64,000 bases of DNA. Origin: Pristionchus mayeri (lineage: Eukaryota > Nematoda > Chromadorea > Rhabditida > Neodiplogasteridae). The stretch is taken from positions 16,368,001 through 16,432,000 of the forward strand of contig BTRK01000004.1 in assembly GCA_036245805.1 (NCBI GenBank). Reading direction: 5' to 3'. A program made the position numbers and the translations under genes. The notes under the pieces were generated by a model. The model ran no database searches. It worked only from the letters and a program-made list of their open reading frames with translations, and had not been told where the DNA came from. Below are positions 10,701 through 21,694 of the stretch, in pieces (position 1 is the first letter of the stretch; each line of letters opens with the position of its first letter).

Positions 10701-12537
10701 AGATTCAGAAGAACAAACTTGGAACTATCACTTTTCGACTGTCAAATCGCGCTCACTTAAATGATCATAAGTCCGTTTAAAATAAAGATAGAAGGTCGTT
10801 CTTTTTTCCAAAGAAAGCTACCATCATGCTCCACAACTTTCATGTCGACGTCTTCATTCCTGGTCCTCATCCTGGTTCAGGGTGGTCGGGTGAACCAAAA
10901 GTGACGTAACTTTCGAAATCGGAAATTAGTTTTGAGTTATCATGTTTAAGTTGTAAAGCATGCATGTGCCTCGCTTCTCGCCAAAAATTAGGCAAATCGG
11001 ATTTGGAACAAAAAAAAGGGCTCACTTTCGTACAACGACGTGAAAATGAGTTCCTGGCAGGGGTACTTCCATATCTTCAATTGCCCTCATTTAGGCTCAA
11101 AAACGTCGAAAACCATCCAAAACAACATATTAAGTTGTTTCCCCCATATTATAGCACTTCCATTGGTCAAAAATTACCATATGAACTCATATTCAAAAAT
11201 AGAGTTTTCGAACCCCTTTAACTTGAAGGATGGGTCACAATGCACTGAATGGGTTTCAAATAGTGTAAATACATTCCTCGAAACAGCTTAAAGAAAAAGG
11301 GCTCCTGGAAAGAGGATATTTCGCCTGATGAATCCAGGGAAAGACGCAAAACGGGACCCCACGTCAAAATAGACATAGAGACTCGTTAGAATCCCCCGAG
11401 AGCGCGTGCTCTAACCGTCTGGCGCTCTCGCAGCCTGGCCTCCCTCTCGCTCCCCTCTATTTAGCGCTCCCCTGGGCGCGTTTTCCGTCGTTTCTGGCCA
11501 AATTCCAGACTCTGTAGCACGCTTCAACGATAAGATAGAGACTCACTTTCAACAGATGAAATGTTTAGCTCATCGTGGTCTACATTTCTATCCATAAGAC
11601 GAGTCTCTATGTATATTTTCACGTGGGGTCCCGCTTTGCATCTTTCCCTGGATTCATCAGGCGAAATATCCTCTTTCCAGGAGCCCTTTTTCTTTAAGCT
11701 GTTTCGAGGAATGTATTTACACTATTTGAAACCCATTCAGTGCATTGTGACCCATCCTTCAAGTTAAAGGGGTTCGAAAACTCTATTTTTGAATCTGAGG
11801 TCATACCGTAATTTTTGACCAATGGAAGTGCTATAATATGGGGGAAACAACTTATTATGTTGTTTTGGATGGTTTTCGACGTTTGTGAGCCTAAATGAGG
11901 GCAATTGAAGATATGGAAGTACCCCTGCCAGGAACTCATTTTCACGTCGTTGTACGAAAGTGAGCCCTTTTTTTTGTTCCAACTCCGATTTGCCTAATTT
12001 TTGGCGAGAAGCGAGGCACATGTATGCTTTACAACTTAAACATGATAACTCAAAACTAATTTCCGATTTCGAAAGTCACGTCACTTTTGGTTCACCCGAC
12101 CACCCCGAACCAGGATGAGGACCAGGAATGAAGACGTCGACATTAAAGTTGTAGAGCATGATGGTAGCTTTCATTGAAAAAAAGAACGACCTTCTATCTT
12201 TATTTTAAACGGATTTATGATCATTTAAGTGAGCGCGATTTGACAGTCGAAAAGTGATAGTACCAAGTTTGGCCTTCTGAATCTCAACGATGACGATAGA
12301 TATCACAATTCTGACGACGCAGTTTGAAAGAGCATCATCCAAAGTACTTAAAACTTAAAGGCCAGGCATACAGGACAAACTTTATTCCTACCGCCGCGGC
12401 GTGGTCGATTCTCTCGCGATTCCTCTCTTATAAAAATTACGATTTCCATTTCCCAGGGAGTCAAGCTCGACGAAGTGCATATAGACGGAACTGAAATGCG
12501 AAGTCAAGATGATGAAATGGAACACCTCAAACAATGA
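7784..12537 (+). CDS. SLC22-type organic ion transporter (MFS)
   Basis: A 12-helix major facilitator of the organic cation/anion transporter group, 474 residues from 19 exons: 7784-7793, 7827-7915, 7962-8032, 8086-8142, 8188-8249, 8390-8497, 8549-8611, 8676-8758, 8876-8941, 9027-9107, 9165-9263, 9337-9398, 9613-9712, 9793-9849, 9918-9983, 10082-10165, 10210-10290, 10421-10525 and 12457-12537. Family marks: a Cys-bearing first extracellular loop ending AYEFDWFCD, SDVLGRKNL in the loop between helices 2 and 3, QEWRHACF after helix 5, PESPTWLLS after helix 6, and VGRIGMLLAPL near helix 11. The substrate cannot be told. Exon 8 uses an AAG acceptor (TTTAAG). The last intron is 1,931 bases because a palindromic element is inserted; without it the intron would be 47 bases. 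The protein is shorter than the usual 520-560, mainly in the first loop. Confidence 0.9.
10548..12427. mobile_element. palindromic element P1 (long inverted repeat, 1.88 kb)
   Basis: Two arms of roughly 850 bases are near-perfect reverse complements: about 10548-11395 and 11598-12427, around a unique centre of about 200 bases. The outermost bases read GAGATGAATCGCGAGAG on the left, and the reverse complement GAGAGGAATCGCGAGAG on the right. TTAT flanks both sides (10544-10547, 12428-12431) as a 4-base target duplication. No protein is recognised. Paired open frames of 83-85 codons in the two arms are the same sequence read twice. It resembles a fold-back or palindromic MITE. Confidence 0.85.
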
Positions 12538-12716
12538 GCGATTCAGATATAAATCATACATGCTGAGAAAGATAAACCAATTTGCTCTTTGATTGAATTT
12601 CGACAGTCTGGGAAATGGCAAAACTATTAAAAGCAATTGGAGTTTTGTAACATAGTTTTATAAATAATTTAGCAATATTTACATATTAATTGCAATATTT
12701 ACATATTTATTAATTT

Positions 12717-14856
12717 TCATGACGCTTTGTACAATTTGTTGTCTTCGAATGCTTCGTTGAATAGATTCATCATTCGGTAGACTTGCAAATTTTCGTCAAT
12801 CAGATCGTGCACTCTCTGCGAAGTAATATGTTAAAACAAACTTGGAATTGCCGAACCTCGACGGTCACTAGAAGACACAGGACTTGTCCCAATCGCGTGG
12901 CGTTGTCAGTGATTCCCCTCCGGGTATAGACATGGTGCAGCTCTTTCATTATGTCCCTCCTTATTTTGCTCGATATGTCAGTCATCTCTGGCGTTTCTGA
13001 ACGTGATTTCAGAACCATCTTCGTATGTCCAGGAGCGTTTGAAATGTTTGTGATTCTGAGGAACTCACTGTCACTCCAAAAGGCTAGTCCAAAAAGTGCG
13101 ATAAACTCCTCGATCGACGGTTTCACTTCTCGAAAGACATTCTTGAGAATGATTGCGTCACGATTTTGATTTTTGCTGAGTTGCCTTAATTCTCACAGTC
13201 AATGAAATGCCAATATTTAAAAAATATGGCAATGGCTATTCATTAAAAAACTAACTTAGCCGCTTCAACTTTATTGATTTCGAATGGGCAGTCGGCCAGG
13301 AATTCCTCCAAAGTGCTGTCATCTATGTACGTCATGTAACTGGCCATTCTGATTATTGGTATTCTTGAAAATTTCGAAAATATTTTAATATAACTCACGT
13401 TCTTTCGCCATCGGGAAAGTAGTGGTACGCTCTGTAGGCAGAATCGAGTGTTAAGACCAGTTTGAAGCTATGCGATATGAGGGATAACGAAAAAGGAATG
13501 TATTTATATTTAAACTTTTAAAAACGCAGCATTACTCGGCTTTGAGGAGACAAATCCTTGAATTCTTGAAATGCCGATCTGCCAAAATCCATTAGTCCGC
13601 AGAATAGAATGTGCGCATTTGGCAAAACTGCTGAATATTTCGCAGGAAGAAGCTTCTGAATGCAAATTTTGGTATAAATACGTGATAGACTTGATTACTA
13701 ATAAGTTCTTACCATCGCATCCGATAGTAGCAGATCATGTAAGGTTCCATAGTGCAAAGCGCCCATTTCTCCTGATTTTCGAACTTTGCATAGCGTTCTG
13801 AAAACATGGATAAACTCGTATATTATAGAAATGACTAACTTGTAAGCACGCTTCATCCGATCCAGTAACGGCGTCTGGCTACTCAATCGGGAACATTCGA
13901 ATTCACTGAAACTCCGGAACTGTGATTATGAAGAAAGTAAATTCTCGAACCTGGAGTGGTCAATGAATGATGGGGTTGGTTCATCGTCTACGAGCATCTC
14001 CGAGCCTTGCTCTGAATCGGAAACCGAATCGTCTGCCTGAGCATTTTCTAATTATGATCACCGCAATATTATGTGTTTCAAGAAGAGTATTGATCGGGAT
14101 ACCATCGTTTTTCAAAACAAATTCACTGCAACAGTTCATAAAGATCTCAAAAACTGAATAAACTGTGGTGCTGGATTCTCTGACCTGAAGTGAGTCTCGA
14201 TTCTCGCCCGCACACGCTCTTTTCATCACCTCGTCGAAACGATTGAAGCGGCATTTTCGACATGACGACTCTGTAATTTCCCTTGTTCAAGTAATCCCCC
14301 TTTGTAGCCTTACTTTCCAGCTGGCAGTTATCTTTGCCTCGTTTGCACCTGAGGGCACGATTCAGAGTGAGCGTGCGCCTGAAGTCGGTGAAATTAGTGG
14401 TTGCGATTACGCTAGAACACACATCTAGGGTCACTAACGCATCCCATCATCACAGGTGAAAATGAAAGACGAGTAGTGTTGCAATTTTATTATCGATATC
14501 AATTTTCAACCTGCACGAACTAGTAGAAAGTGAAAGTAACCGTGAACTCGGGGAGGACTACACCTCTCGAGTTGACGAATTCGCGTCCCACAATCCTAGG
14601 CTCAATGAATAAAAAATACTTCCAAATAAGCCTCACTTGTAGAAAACAGCACAGGCTCGACACGAGTTCACTCCCATGTGCGCATGGATTATGGGAACTC
14701 CGCAGATGAGACATCTGAGCACCTGAATCCGTCTTTTGTTGCGTTTTCAAGTGAAAAATCAATGAAATTTTGGTGAAAACGTTGAAAAAATATAATTTCA
14801 TCGATAAAAAAGGAAAATTTGTGTAAATTACTCACCTCTTTTGCGTCAGTTTCCAT
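12717..14856 (-). CDS. nuclear hormone receptor, nematode-expanded type (copy 1)
   Basis: A ligand-type transcription factor. From the start at 14856: METDAKE (14836-14856), then the zinc-finger DNA-binding domain. Finger 1 is at 14637-14722 (CLICG ... HMGVNSCRACAVFYK). Next come 14314-14378 (RTLTLNRALRCKRGKDNCQ) and 14103-14270, which holds finger 2 (CRKCRFNRFDEVMKR). An acidic hinge follows (13951-14047, DSVSDSEQGSEM). The ligand-binding domain runs over 13840-13905, 13713-13797, 13536-13655, about 13399-13487 and further exons to TGA at 12717-12719. Its landmarks are FKDLSPQSR, LTLDSAYRAYHYFP and ALFGLAFWSDSE. Two junctions are odd. The exon ending at 13487 has TTTTTCG where an AG acceptor is expected, and the exon beginning GCAACTC uses AAG (13184). 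It may still be functional. The DNA target is unknown. Confidence 0.82.
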
Positions 14857-15768
14857 GCTTCGAAGTATCGACAGCTAGATAAGGACGCGAAATAGGACAC
14901 GAGGGAGAGAGGTAAAGAGAGTAGAGAGAGAAGAAGAAGAAAAAGTTGACTACACCACGCTCGCATTCTCTGCACATACACGGACTCCCGCTCTCTTCTC
15001 TTCTCTCTCTCCCCTCGCCTCTTCCTCGTCTGCCCTTCCACTCGTTCTCTCCCTCTCTCCCTTCGCCATCCTGTGCACACACTCGATCGTCAGCCTCGAA
15101 AGATCAGGGAGATCACGATGAGGAGAGCTCTGAGAATGAGCACGAGGAAAGCCGCGCATGCTCGACACTTCTTTTTGCCAACAGCTGTGGTTCTGGGAGT
15201 GTATCACTTTGAAATGCTCATTTTAGAACTATTTGTTATTTTTGTGGATTTGGAACACGTTATTTTCATTGTCTATAGAGTTAAGCAGTTCAAAAAATTT
15301 CCAATCTGCGATATCGACTGAAGGTACAAGGAACAAGCTTAACGTCCCGCACTGAAAATAACCGCCCATCATTCCCAAATATGACTACCGGATATATGAA
15401 CACAATGCACGATTCAATAGAAAGTCGACAAAAATGTGGCAGTTAAAAATCTATGACTGCTCCAAATCCGGAATATGGGAACCATTGAAATATTTTCGGA
15501 ACCCCGCGTTAGCAGATATTTTCTGTATTTATAATAAATCGGAACAAAAAACTATTCAAACATGGGCAGGTAAAACAAGGCACGGGCATTTACGGAATTT
15601 TCGAATTTCGAACCCGGAAATGTTAAGATCCACTCGTACCTACAAGAAGAGTACGCGAGGATAGGTTGTATTTTTTGAACGTTGCATAGCGGGATGGAAT
15701 GAGGGTCAAATTATAAAAACTTTTCTGGGCTTATTTTGGGAAGAACTCTAAAATATATATTTTTTTAA
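14857..15768. other. intergenic between nuclear receptor 1 and broken lectin
   Basis: About 14900-15065 is purine/pyrimidine-skewed low complexity (GA-rich then CT-rich), which explains the long Arg/Glu and Ser/Leu open frames there. The rest shows no convincing gene. Upstream lectin exons could be hidden at 15430-15770, but I could not support any. Confidence 0.4.
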
Positions 15769-16284
15769 GTGCCCACTCCTTCGCTAGTTGTCTCTGTTTT
15801 CGGAGTCACGAAGAAGTATTGGATCCGACTGCAGAACTACGGAAATCAGTGGAATTGGGATGAGAAGGTGGCCAGTGGAATTCGAAATTCGGGTCATCGT
15901 CGACATTTCCAATCCTATCTCACCTCTGTACTGATCAGAAGTGGGCAAGAATTGACGAATACCCTACTTTCCTACTTGGAGTCCGTCTGGTCTAGTCCCA
16001 ATTATATCCATTTAAGTCGACAAATCCCTTCTCTGATTGGGATGCAAATCAGCCCAATACCAACGGAGGCTAGAACGTGTGCGCCTACGCTCCGCAGGGC
16101 TCTGGATTCAATGTGAAGTGGTGAGCATGTCTCGTTTATCGATCGATTGGAAACCTTTTGATCTACCTATCAATCGGTCGTGTTTAGCACGTCGGCCAAA
16201 TGTGGAGGAGGAGGAATCATTTACGTGTACGAGTTTGCTCCTTGCTCAATTGGAAACACACAGGTAGTTGCTCCTGTCTTGTAA
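15769..16284 (+). pseudogene. C-type lectin domain remnant with in-frame stop
   Basis: Pieces of one C-type lectin domain in order: SLVVSVFGVTKKYWIRLQ with NQWNWDE (a YWIGL/W-type core) near 15780-15870; an exon from 16017 reading STNPFSDWDANQPNTNGG, the usual NW...QP segment; then NVCAYAPQGSGFNVKW to a donor at 16120. The last exon, about 16187-16284, carries CGGGGIIYVYEFAPC to TAA. Between TNGG and NVCAY the frame has a TAG (about 16063-16065). No intron in phase removes it, so I call it a pseudogene. The exon at 16017 would use another AAG acceptor (TTTAAG). A readthrough or sequencing error is possible. No signal peptide exon was found. Confidence 0.6.
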
Positions 16285-16346
16285 ATGCCATCGTGAAGAA
16301 TCGTGTTTGCACAAAAATAATGTAATATTTGTCATCGCCAAGTGTG

Positions 16347-18024
16347 TCATCGGTCGCAATTCTTTTCGATGTAATCCTTGTATAGATTCATGAGTTTACA
16401 TAATTCTAAATCTTCTTGCATTTTCACCACATAGTCCTGTAAAATTGGGTTATTCAGGCATTCGAGTATTCAAACCCACCTGGAAGCTCACTAAAATGCA
16501 ATAAAGATGGCCGATTCGCGCAGCATAATCAACCGTTCCTTGTAGGGAATAATAAACATGTAATTCTCGCATAATTTCAACGCGATTCTTCATTCCGACC
16601 TTCATAAACTTCTCGTTTACTTCCGATATTTCTAGAAAAAAGTTCAGGATATTTATCGCGTCGAAGATCAAACCCTCATTCCACAATGATAGACCGAGAA
16701 GCACGACGAAATCATTGGGTTTGAATTGCTTGAAATGCCCCCTGGCACCGTTCACGTGCCGTTTGAGGCTCTTCCGGATTTCCCTAAAAAATTTAAGTTA
16801 TCCTTTAGAATGTAATGCATTACCCTAAACAGCGGAAGAAAAGGGAAACTGCTCACTCCGATATCTTCACAACATCGACATCGTCAGTGCATCCTGCCAG
16901 GAATAGCTCCATTTCTTGAGGTTTTAGATAAGTCGTGTAGCTGGGAGTTCGACTGAAACTAGAAGCTAATCCCAATCAACATGGTAACGTATGGAATGAT
17001 GAGAAGAGTACTCGAGTTTGGAACTCCCTTGAAAATGTTTCTCAGAAATCACCCACATTTCCGGATCGTTCGGGAAGTTGTGCATTGATCTATACGCGGC
17101 GTCCAGTGAATTCAACGAAGCGCACGCCTTCCTTATCAGAAATTCCTGAGGATTGCAACTCAACTAATTCACATAAATGTGTACTCACTCTGCTGTCTTC
17201 GTCGAGCTTTCGGTAGTCCTCAAATGCGTGGCTTGCGAATGCCTTCATTGCCTCCTTGCAAGTCTTGTCGTGAATGGGATAGGTCGAGTACGTGGCCGGA
17301 ACCAACACCTGAATGCCCAAACGCCTAAATCGCCTTACTGAAACGTCATACAAGGTTCCGAACATGAATTTCCAAGCGCTCGTCGACCTTAGTACGCGTC
17401 CCGAGTTCTCCCCCGTATCGAATGAGGCACATTAAGCTGCAATTTCATAAACATTTCTTTCACTATTTTGCCTTTCGAAACCTGTATGCCTTTCGGAGGC
17501 GATCGAACGTCGGCGTTCGACTTGTAGTTGGCTCACAATCGTAGAAGCTGAAAGATTTTGGTAACTTTCCCAATTTTTTCCTTGCAAACCTCTCGTGATT
17601 CAGGAATGCTGACGCTTTTGGTTCGGCCATTGTCAACCTCGATATCTGAATTATAAAATTGCTGACATATTCTGTAAATCCAATACCATCTGGTGAGGGT
17701 CTTCGCTTGCTTGTCTTAGAATCTCCTTGATTCTTGCGAAGCGGCAGAAACGACATGCGGTTTTGTCGCCTGCCATGCTACTGATTATTAGTTCATGAAA
17801 ATCCGTGTTCCTCACTATTTTCCATGCATTTCCCATCGCCTTCTTTGCATTTTATCTCAGTTTTCGATTCGATTGCGCGTCTAAAACCAATCATATTTGA
17901 GCGGAAAAGGCGTTGGAAGTGAACGTCATTCTCACTTGTAAAACACGGCGCAGGCTCGGCACGAGTTGATGCCAAGATGGCCGTATACGAGTGGCCCACA
18001 ACAGATTGCGCACTCCTTCTGCAT
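16347..18024 (-). CDS. nuclear hormone receptor (copy 2), two doubtful frame joins
   Basis: Paralog of the receptor at 12717-14856. Start taken at ATG 18022-18024 (MQKECAICCG), directly before finger 1 (INSCRACAVFYK). Finger 2 is CRFCRFARIKEILRQ near 17730. The ligand-binding domain includes FDRLRKAYR, MFGTLYDV, YSTYPIHDKTCKEAMKAF, SLNSLDAAYRSMHNFP and VVLLGLSLWNEG, ending at TGA 16347-16349. Two places do not join: between the end of finger 1's follow-on exon (GDGKCMEN) and finger 2, and between LIRYGGELG and MFGTLYDV, where homology changes frame inside one exon near 17390-17430. Two introns would be only 30-35 bases. It could be a recent pseudogene or contain sequence errors. Exon phases otherwise match copy 1, including the TAC-AA split in finger 1. 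Confidence 0.65.
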
Positions 18025-18714
<690 letters not shown>

Positions 18715-19183
18715 ATGGAACCTCCTCCCTCGTACGAAGAAGCAGTCTCGTGCACAGTTAGAATGTTTTCCGTCAACTTTCTAAGATTTGATAAATTTCC
18801 AGACCTCACCTATCCCACCGTTTCCTCCATCATCTGAGAATGCGGCGCCTCCCTATACGCAATTCCCACCTGTAACTACATTTTCTTCATTTTAATACTG
18901 TCATGTTACATTTGCTTCGAGTGAATGTATTCAACGTAATATTTTAAGATCGGAATGGTGCGTCAACGCTCGATCCTGGCTCAGGTGCACAGCAGACCGA
19001 GGTATCATTCAGGCTTTCTACAACTCGTAATTTCTGACTCTCAGGCAGGAACCTACTCGCAACGAGCCGTCAGCGTTTCGGATACGGGTGAAGAAGATGT
19101 GCAATGTCTGCTGCATTATTCCTATTCCCTGTTTCTTCATTGCATGCATATGTGCTTTTGTTATCGCCGGTCGCTTGATGTAA
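18715..19183 (+). CDS. small PPxY membrane protein, copy 1
   Basis: A 100-residue protein in four exons: 18715-18756, 18803-18871, 18949-19001 and 19045-19183. It opens MEPPPSYEEAVS, a PPSY motif of the type bound by WW domains of NEDD4-family ubiquitin ligases, followed by a Pro-rich stretch with APPYTQFPP. The C-terminal third is one hydrophobic segment with cysteines (MCNVCCIIPIPCFFIACI). No signal peptide, so a tail-anchored or single-pass membrane protein with a cytosolic PPxY arm is likely. Exon 3 begins after TTTTAAG, an AAG acceptor. Two tandem paralogs follow. I do not recognise the family. The layout resembles small NEDD4-adaptor proteins, but that is inference. Confidence 0.78.
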
Positions 19184-19493
19184 CAAATGTTAGCCCTCAA
19201 TCATCACCAAAAGATTATCGTATTTGTTCAAGAGATACTAAGGCATTTTGAATAAGGCGCCATTGCTCGCCCATTTCATTGTCTGCTCTATTGACCGGTC
19301 AATTACAACCCTGCCCAATATCAGAAAGCGACAAATCTGTCGTGCTGATCGCCGTGTTTTTATTACGATAAAACAAGAGGTGGATCAGGAGTAAACACAA
19401 TATTTCCATTATTCTATCGATATTTTGCTTTATCAACAGCATGATTCACCGAAACAAGCATGATGATATCTGTTGATGATCTCGTCACTTTTC

Positions 19494-21240
19494 ATGGATC
19501 CTCCACCGTCCTATGCCGACGCTGTCGCGGACTGTGCAAGTTTTCATCGTTCTATTTGTTAAATGTGTTGATGATTAGATCTCGTCCGTTGCTCCTCAAG
19601 TCCCTCCTTCATCCGAAGCAGCACCCGCGTATACCCGATTTGCACCTGTAGGTTTGTCTATATGATATTTGGTCTTGTAATTGTTCGCAGCCACTTCATT
19701 GGTCAAGTTTCCCAGCATCAGAGGATAGTATTGGATTGTCCGGAAAGTTCGTATAATTTTTTGTTTTTATTTTTCATTCAATGCTTTACAATTCTCAGTG
19801 ACCAATGTATGCCCCCTTCTTTCTCACTACCTCCCTCCAGCGATTGGGCAGGGTCTCGATTCCTCTCTTCCAGGATGCGGGTTTCTTCGAGACCGCCCAG
19901 TTCACGAAAGCCCTCATAACTTCATCTCGATTCTTGAACTTCTTTCCTTTGAAGAAGTCAGAGAGAGAGAGCGGAAGCAGTGGTAGTCGCATGGGGAGAG
20001 ATCTGGGGAATACGGTGGATGGGGAATCCTCTCGATCTTCAGCTCGTCCATTTTCTTCTGGGTCATCTTCGCTCGATGTGGGCGAGCATTGTCCATCAGA
20101 AGAAGAATTTTGCCCTGGTTCAGGAGTCTGGGAGGGACTCTGATCGCGACATCTTCCAGTTGTTCAGAGAAGAGGTCGGCATTGATGCTGGTGCCAGGGG
20201 CGAGGATGTCCCAGTAGATGGGACCGAGCACTGAGAAGAAGATGCAGAGGAGTTCCTTCTTTCCGTGCTCTTCCTTCTTCGGGACGGGCGTGGGCTTCTC
20301 ATCTGCATCCACCCATTGCAGTCTCCTCACAGGGTTATCGTACGTGATCCACTTCTCATCTGTAGCGATTATGGAATTAACCCATCGAAGATTGGATCTA
20401 CGATGGAGTAATTCCCGACAGACTTGAACACGATTTTTCAGCTGTTCGGGGGAGAGGTCATGGGGAATCACTTGTGGGAGTTTCGGCTTCTTCCCAGATC
20501 CATGGAGGATATCGGACACCGTTGATCTGGGAGTACCAGTATCCTTCTTCAACTCACGCACACTGGCCATGGGCTTGCGCTTCAGTGTGCGGAGAACGAG
20601 AGGCTGATCGAGGGAGGGAGGGCGTCCAGAGCGGGGTTGATCATCGAGACCAAACTCCCCTTTCTTGAAGCGGGAGAACCACTTATAGCAGAAGGGTATG
20701 GAGGGGGCGTCAGCTCTTCCGACTGGGCCAGGGCAGAGTGGGCCTCCTTCACGGATCGGCCAAGACGGTAGTAATGAAGTAAAACTGCTCGAAGGTAGAG
20801 ATGGGAGTCCATCACAAGAATCAATGTAGCAACTAGGAGACTGATTAAATCCTCTCACTACTCAACGTCAGAATGATGCAATACATTGTTGACAAACAGA
20901 TTGCGCAATCACTGCATTTGATCGCGAACTGACTTTTTTTCCGAAGCATTATACGAACTTTCCGGACACCCCAATAGATCATAATTGATCATGACAATTG
21001 CATTTTTTTTTAAGATTCCGCTGGTACACCAACAATCGAATCCTTGTCAATCCCGGTAAGTTTCATCTTCAGCGCCTTCCAATTAAAATTCTTTCCAGCA
21101 CGATTTCAATTTGCGACCCGACAAGCAAATTTCGAATCTGCATGTCAAAGCTGTGCAATATCTGCTGCATTGTGGCAGTATTCTGCCTGATTTTCGCTGG
21201 AATTGTATTCTTCATAGTCGCAACTCGATCTCGCAAATGA
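19494..21240 (+). CDS. small PPxY membrane protein, copy 2 (mariner in intron 2)
   Basis: A 97-residue paralog with exons 19494-19535, 19579-19647, 21015-21055 and 21099-21240. N-terminus MDPPPSYADAVAD, second proline motif APAYTRFAP, then a soluble linker and a C-terminal hydrophobic segment (LCNICCIVAVFCLIFAG) ending in Arg/Lys. Intron 1 is only in phase if it starts with GC (TGT then GCAAGT), a GC-AG intron. Exon 3 starts after TTTTTAAG. Intron 2 is 1.37 kb because a mariner element is inserted at 19731-20974; without it the intron would be about 120 bases. All coding joins keep frame, so the gene may survive the insertion. Confidence 0.78.
19731..20974 (-). mobile_element. mariner element, 1,244 bp, TA duplication
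   Basis: Terminal repeats read TTGGATTGTCCGGAAAGTTC on the left and, reverse-complemented, TTGGGGTGTCCGGAAAGTTC on the right. TA flanks both ends (19729-19730, 20975-20976). The minus strand carries a mariner transposase with catalytic DD34D: TDEKW, MDNARPH and SPDLSPCDYH, with 34 residues between the second and third Asp. A deleted relative lies at 34443-35323. Confidence 0.95.
19795..20830 (-). pseudogene. mariner transposase, two frameshifts
   Basis: Transposase read on the minus strand from about 20824 (MDSHLYLRAVLLHYYRLG...), through the helix-turn-helix region (PRSGRPPSLDQ) and the DDD catalytic core, to VVRKKGAYIGH near 19795. The frame changes twice. One change is near 20715, between HSALAQ and APSIPFCYKWF. 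The other is near 19965, in a CT dinucleotide run just after the third catalytic Asp region (HCFRSLS). The deleted copy at 34.4 kb stays in frame across the second site, which confirms it as a defect. The enzyme is unlikely to be made intact. Confidence 0.88.
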
Positions 21241-21694
21241 TTCTCACCCAATAACTACCATTTTATGCAAAATACCTCCACTGTGTATTTTTGTTCTTTC
21301 GCTAATAAAATGAATTCAAGTATGACTACATTATTAAAACACGAAGTAAATGTGGTACGATTCCAAAAAGAAATAATGATGTCTGATGCTGATGAATGAT
21401 CCGGAAATGTAAGGAGCTCATGGATGCGACAGACAAATCATTCGCGTCGCTTCAAATTATTCCTATGGAGCGTCGAGATGTAAAAGTCTTGGGAGGTACG
21501 TACGGCTCGCTATATTCGAGCAAATAAGAGGTGCTTATCGCGGCTCTTCTGAACAACAACATTTGATGGTGCAATCGCAAGGACATGGTACGCGAGCAAA
21601 CAAATATCCCTGTTACTCTAAGGACATGATTGATTATCAGCATTATTCACTCAATGAACACGATGATATCAGATGATGAACTCGTCACTTTGTC
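21241..21694. other. spacer between PPxY copies 2 and 3
   Basis: About 450 bases. The 35 bases before the start of copy 3 (ATGATATC ... CTCGTCACTTTGTC) closely resemble those before copy 2, so the duplicated unit includes its 5' flank. Confidence 0.5.

Noticed and set aside
11040..12021. Pairs of 83-85 codon open frames on both strands near 11.0-11.3 and 11.7-12.0 kb.
   Set aside because: They are the same sequence read from the two arms of palindrome P1. No homology, and the frame is explained by mirror symmetry.
14832..15212. Charged open frames on both strands near 15 kb.
   Set aside because: GA/CT-skewed low complexity. The minus strand here only holds the seven-residue first exon of the nuclear receptor.
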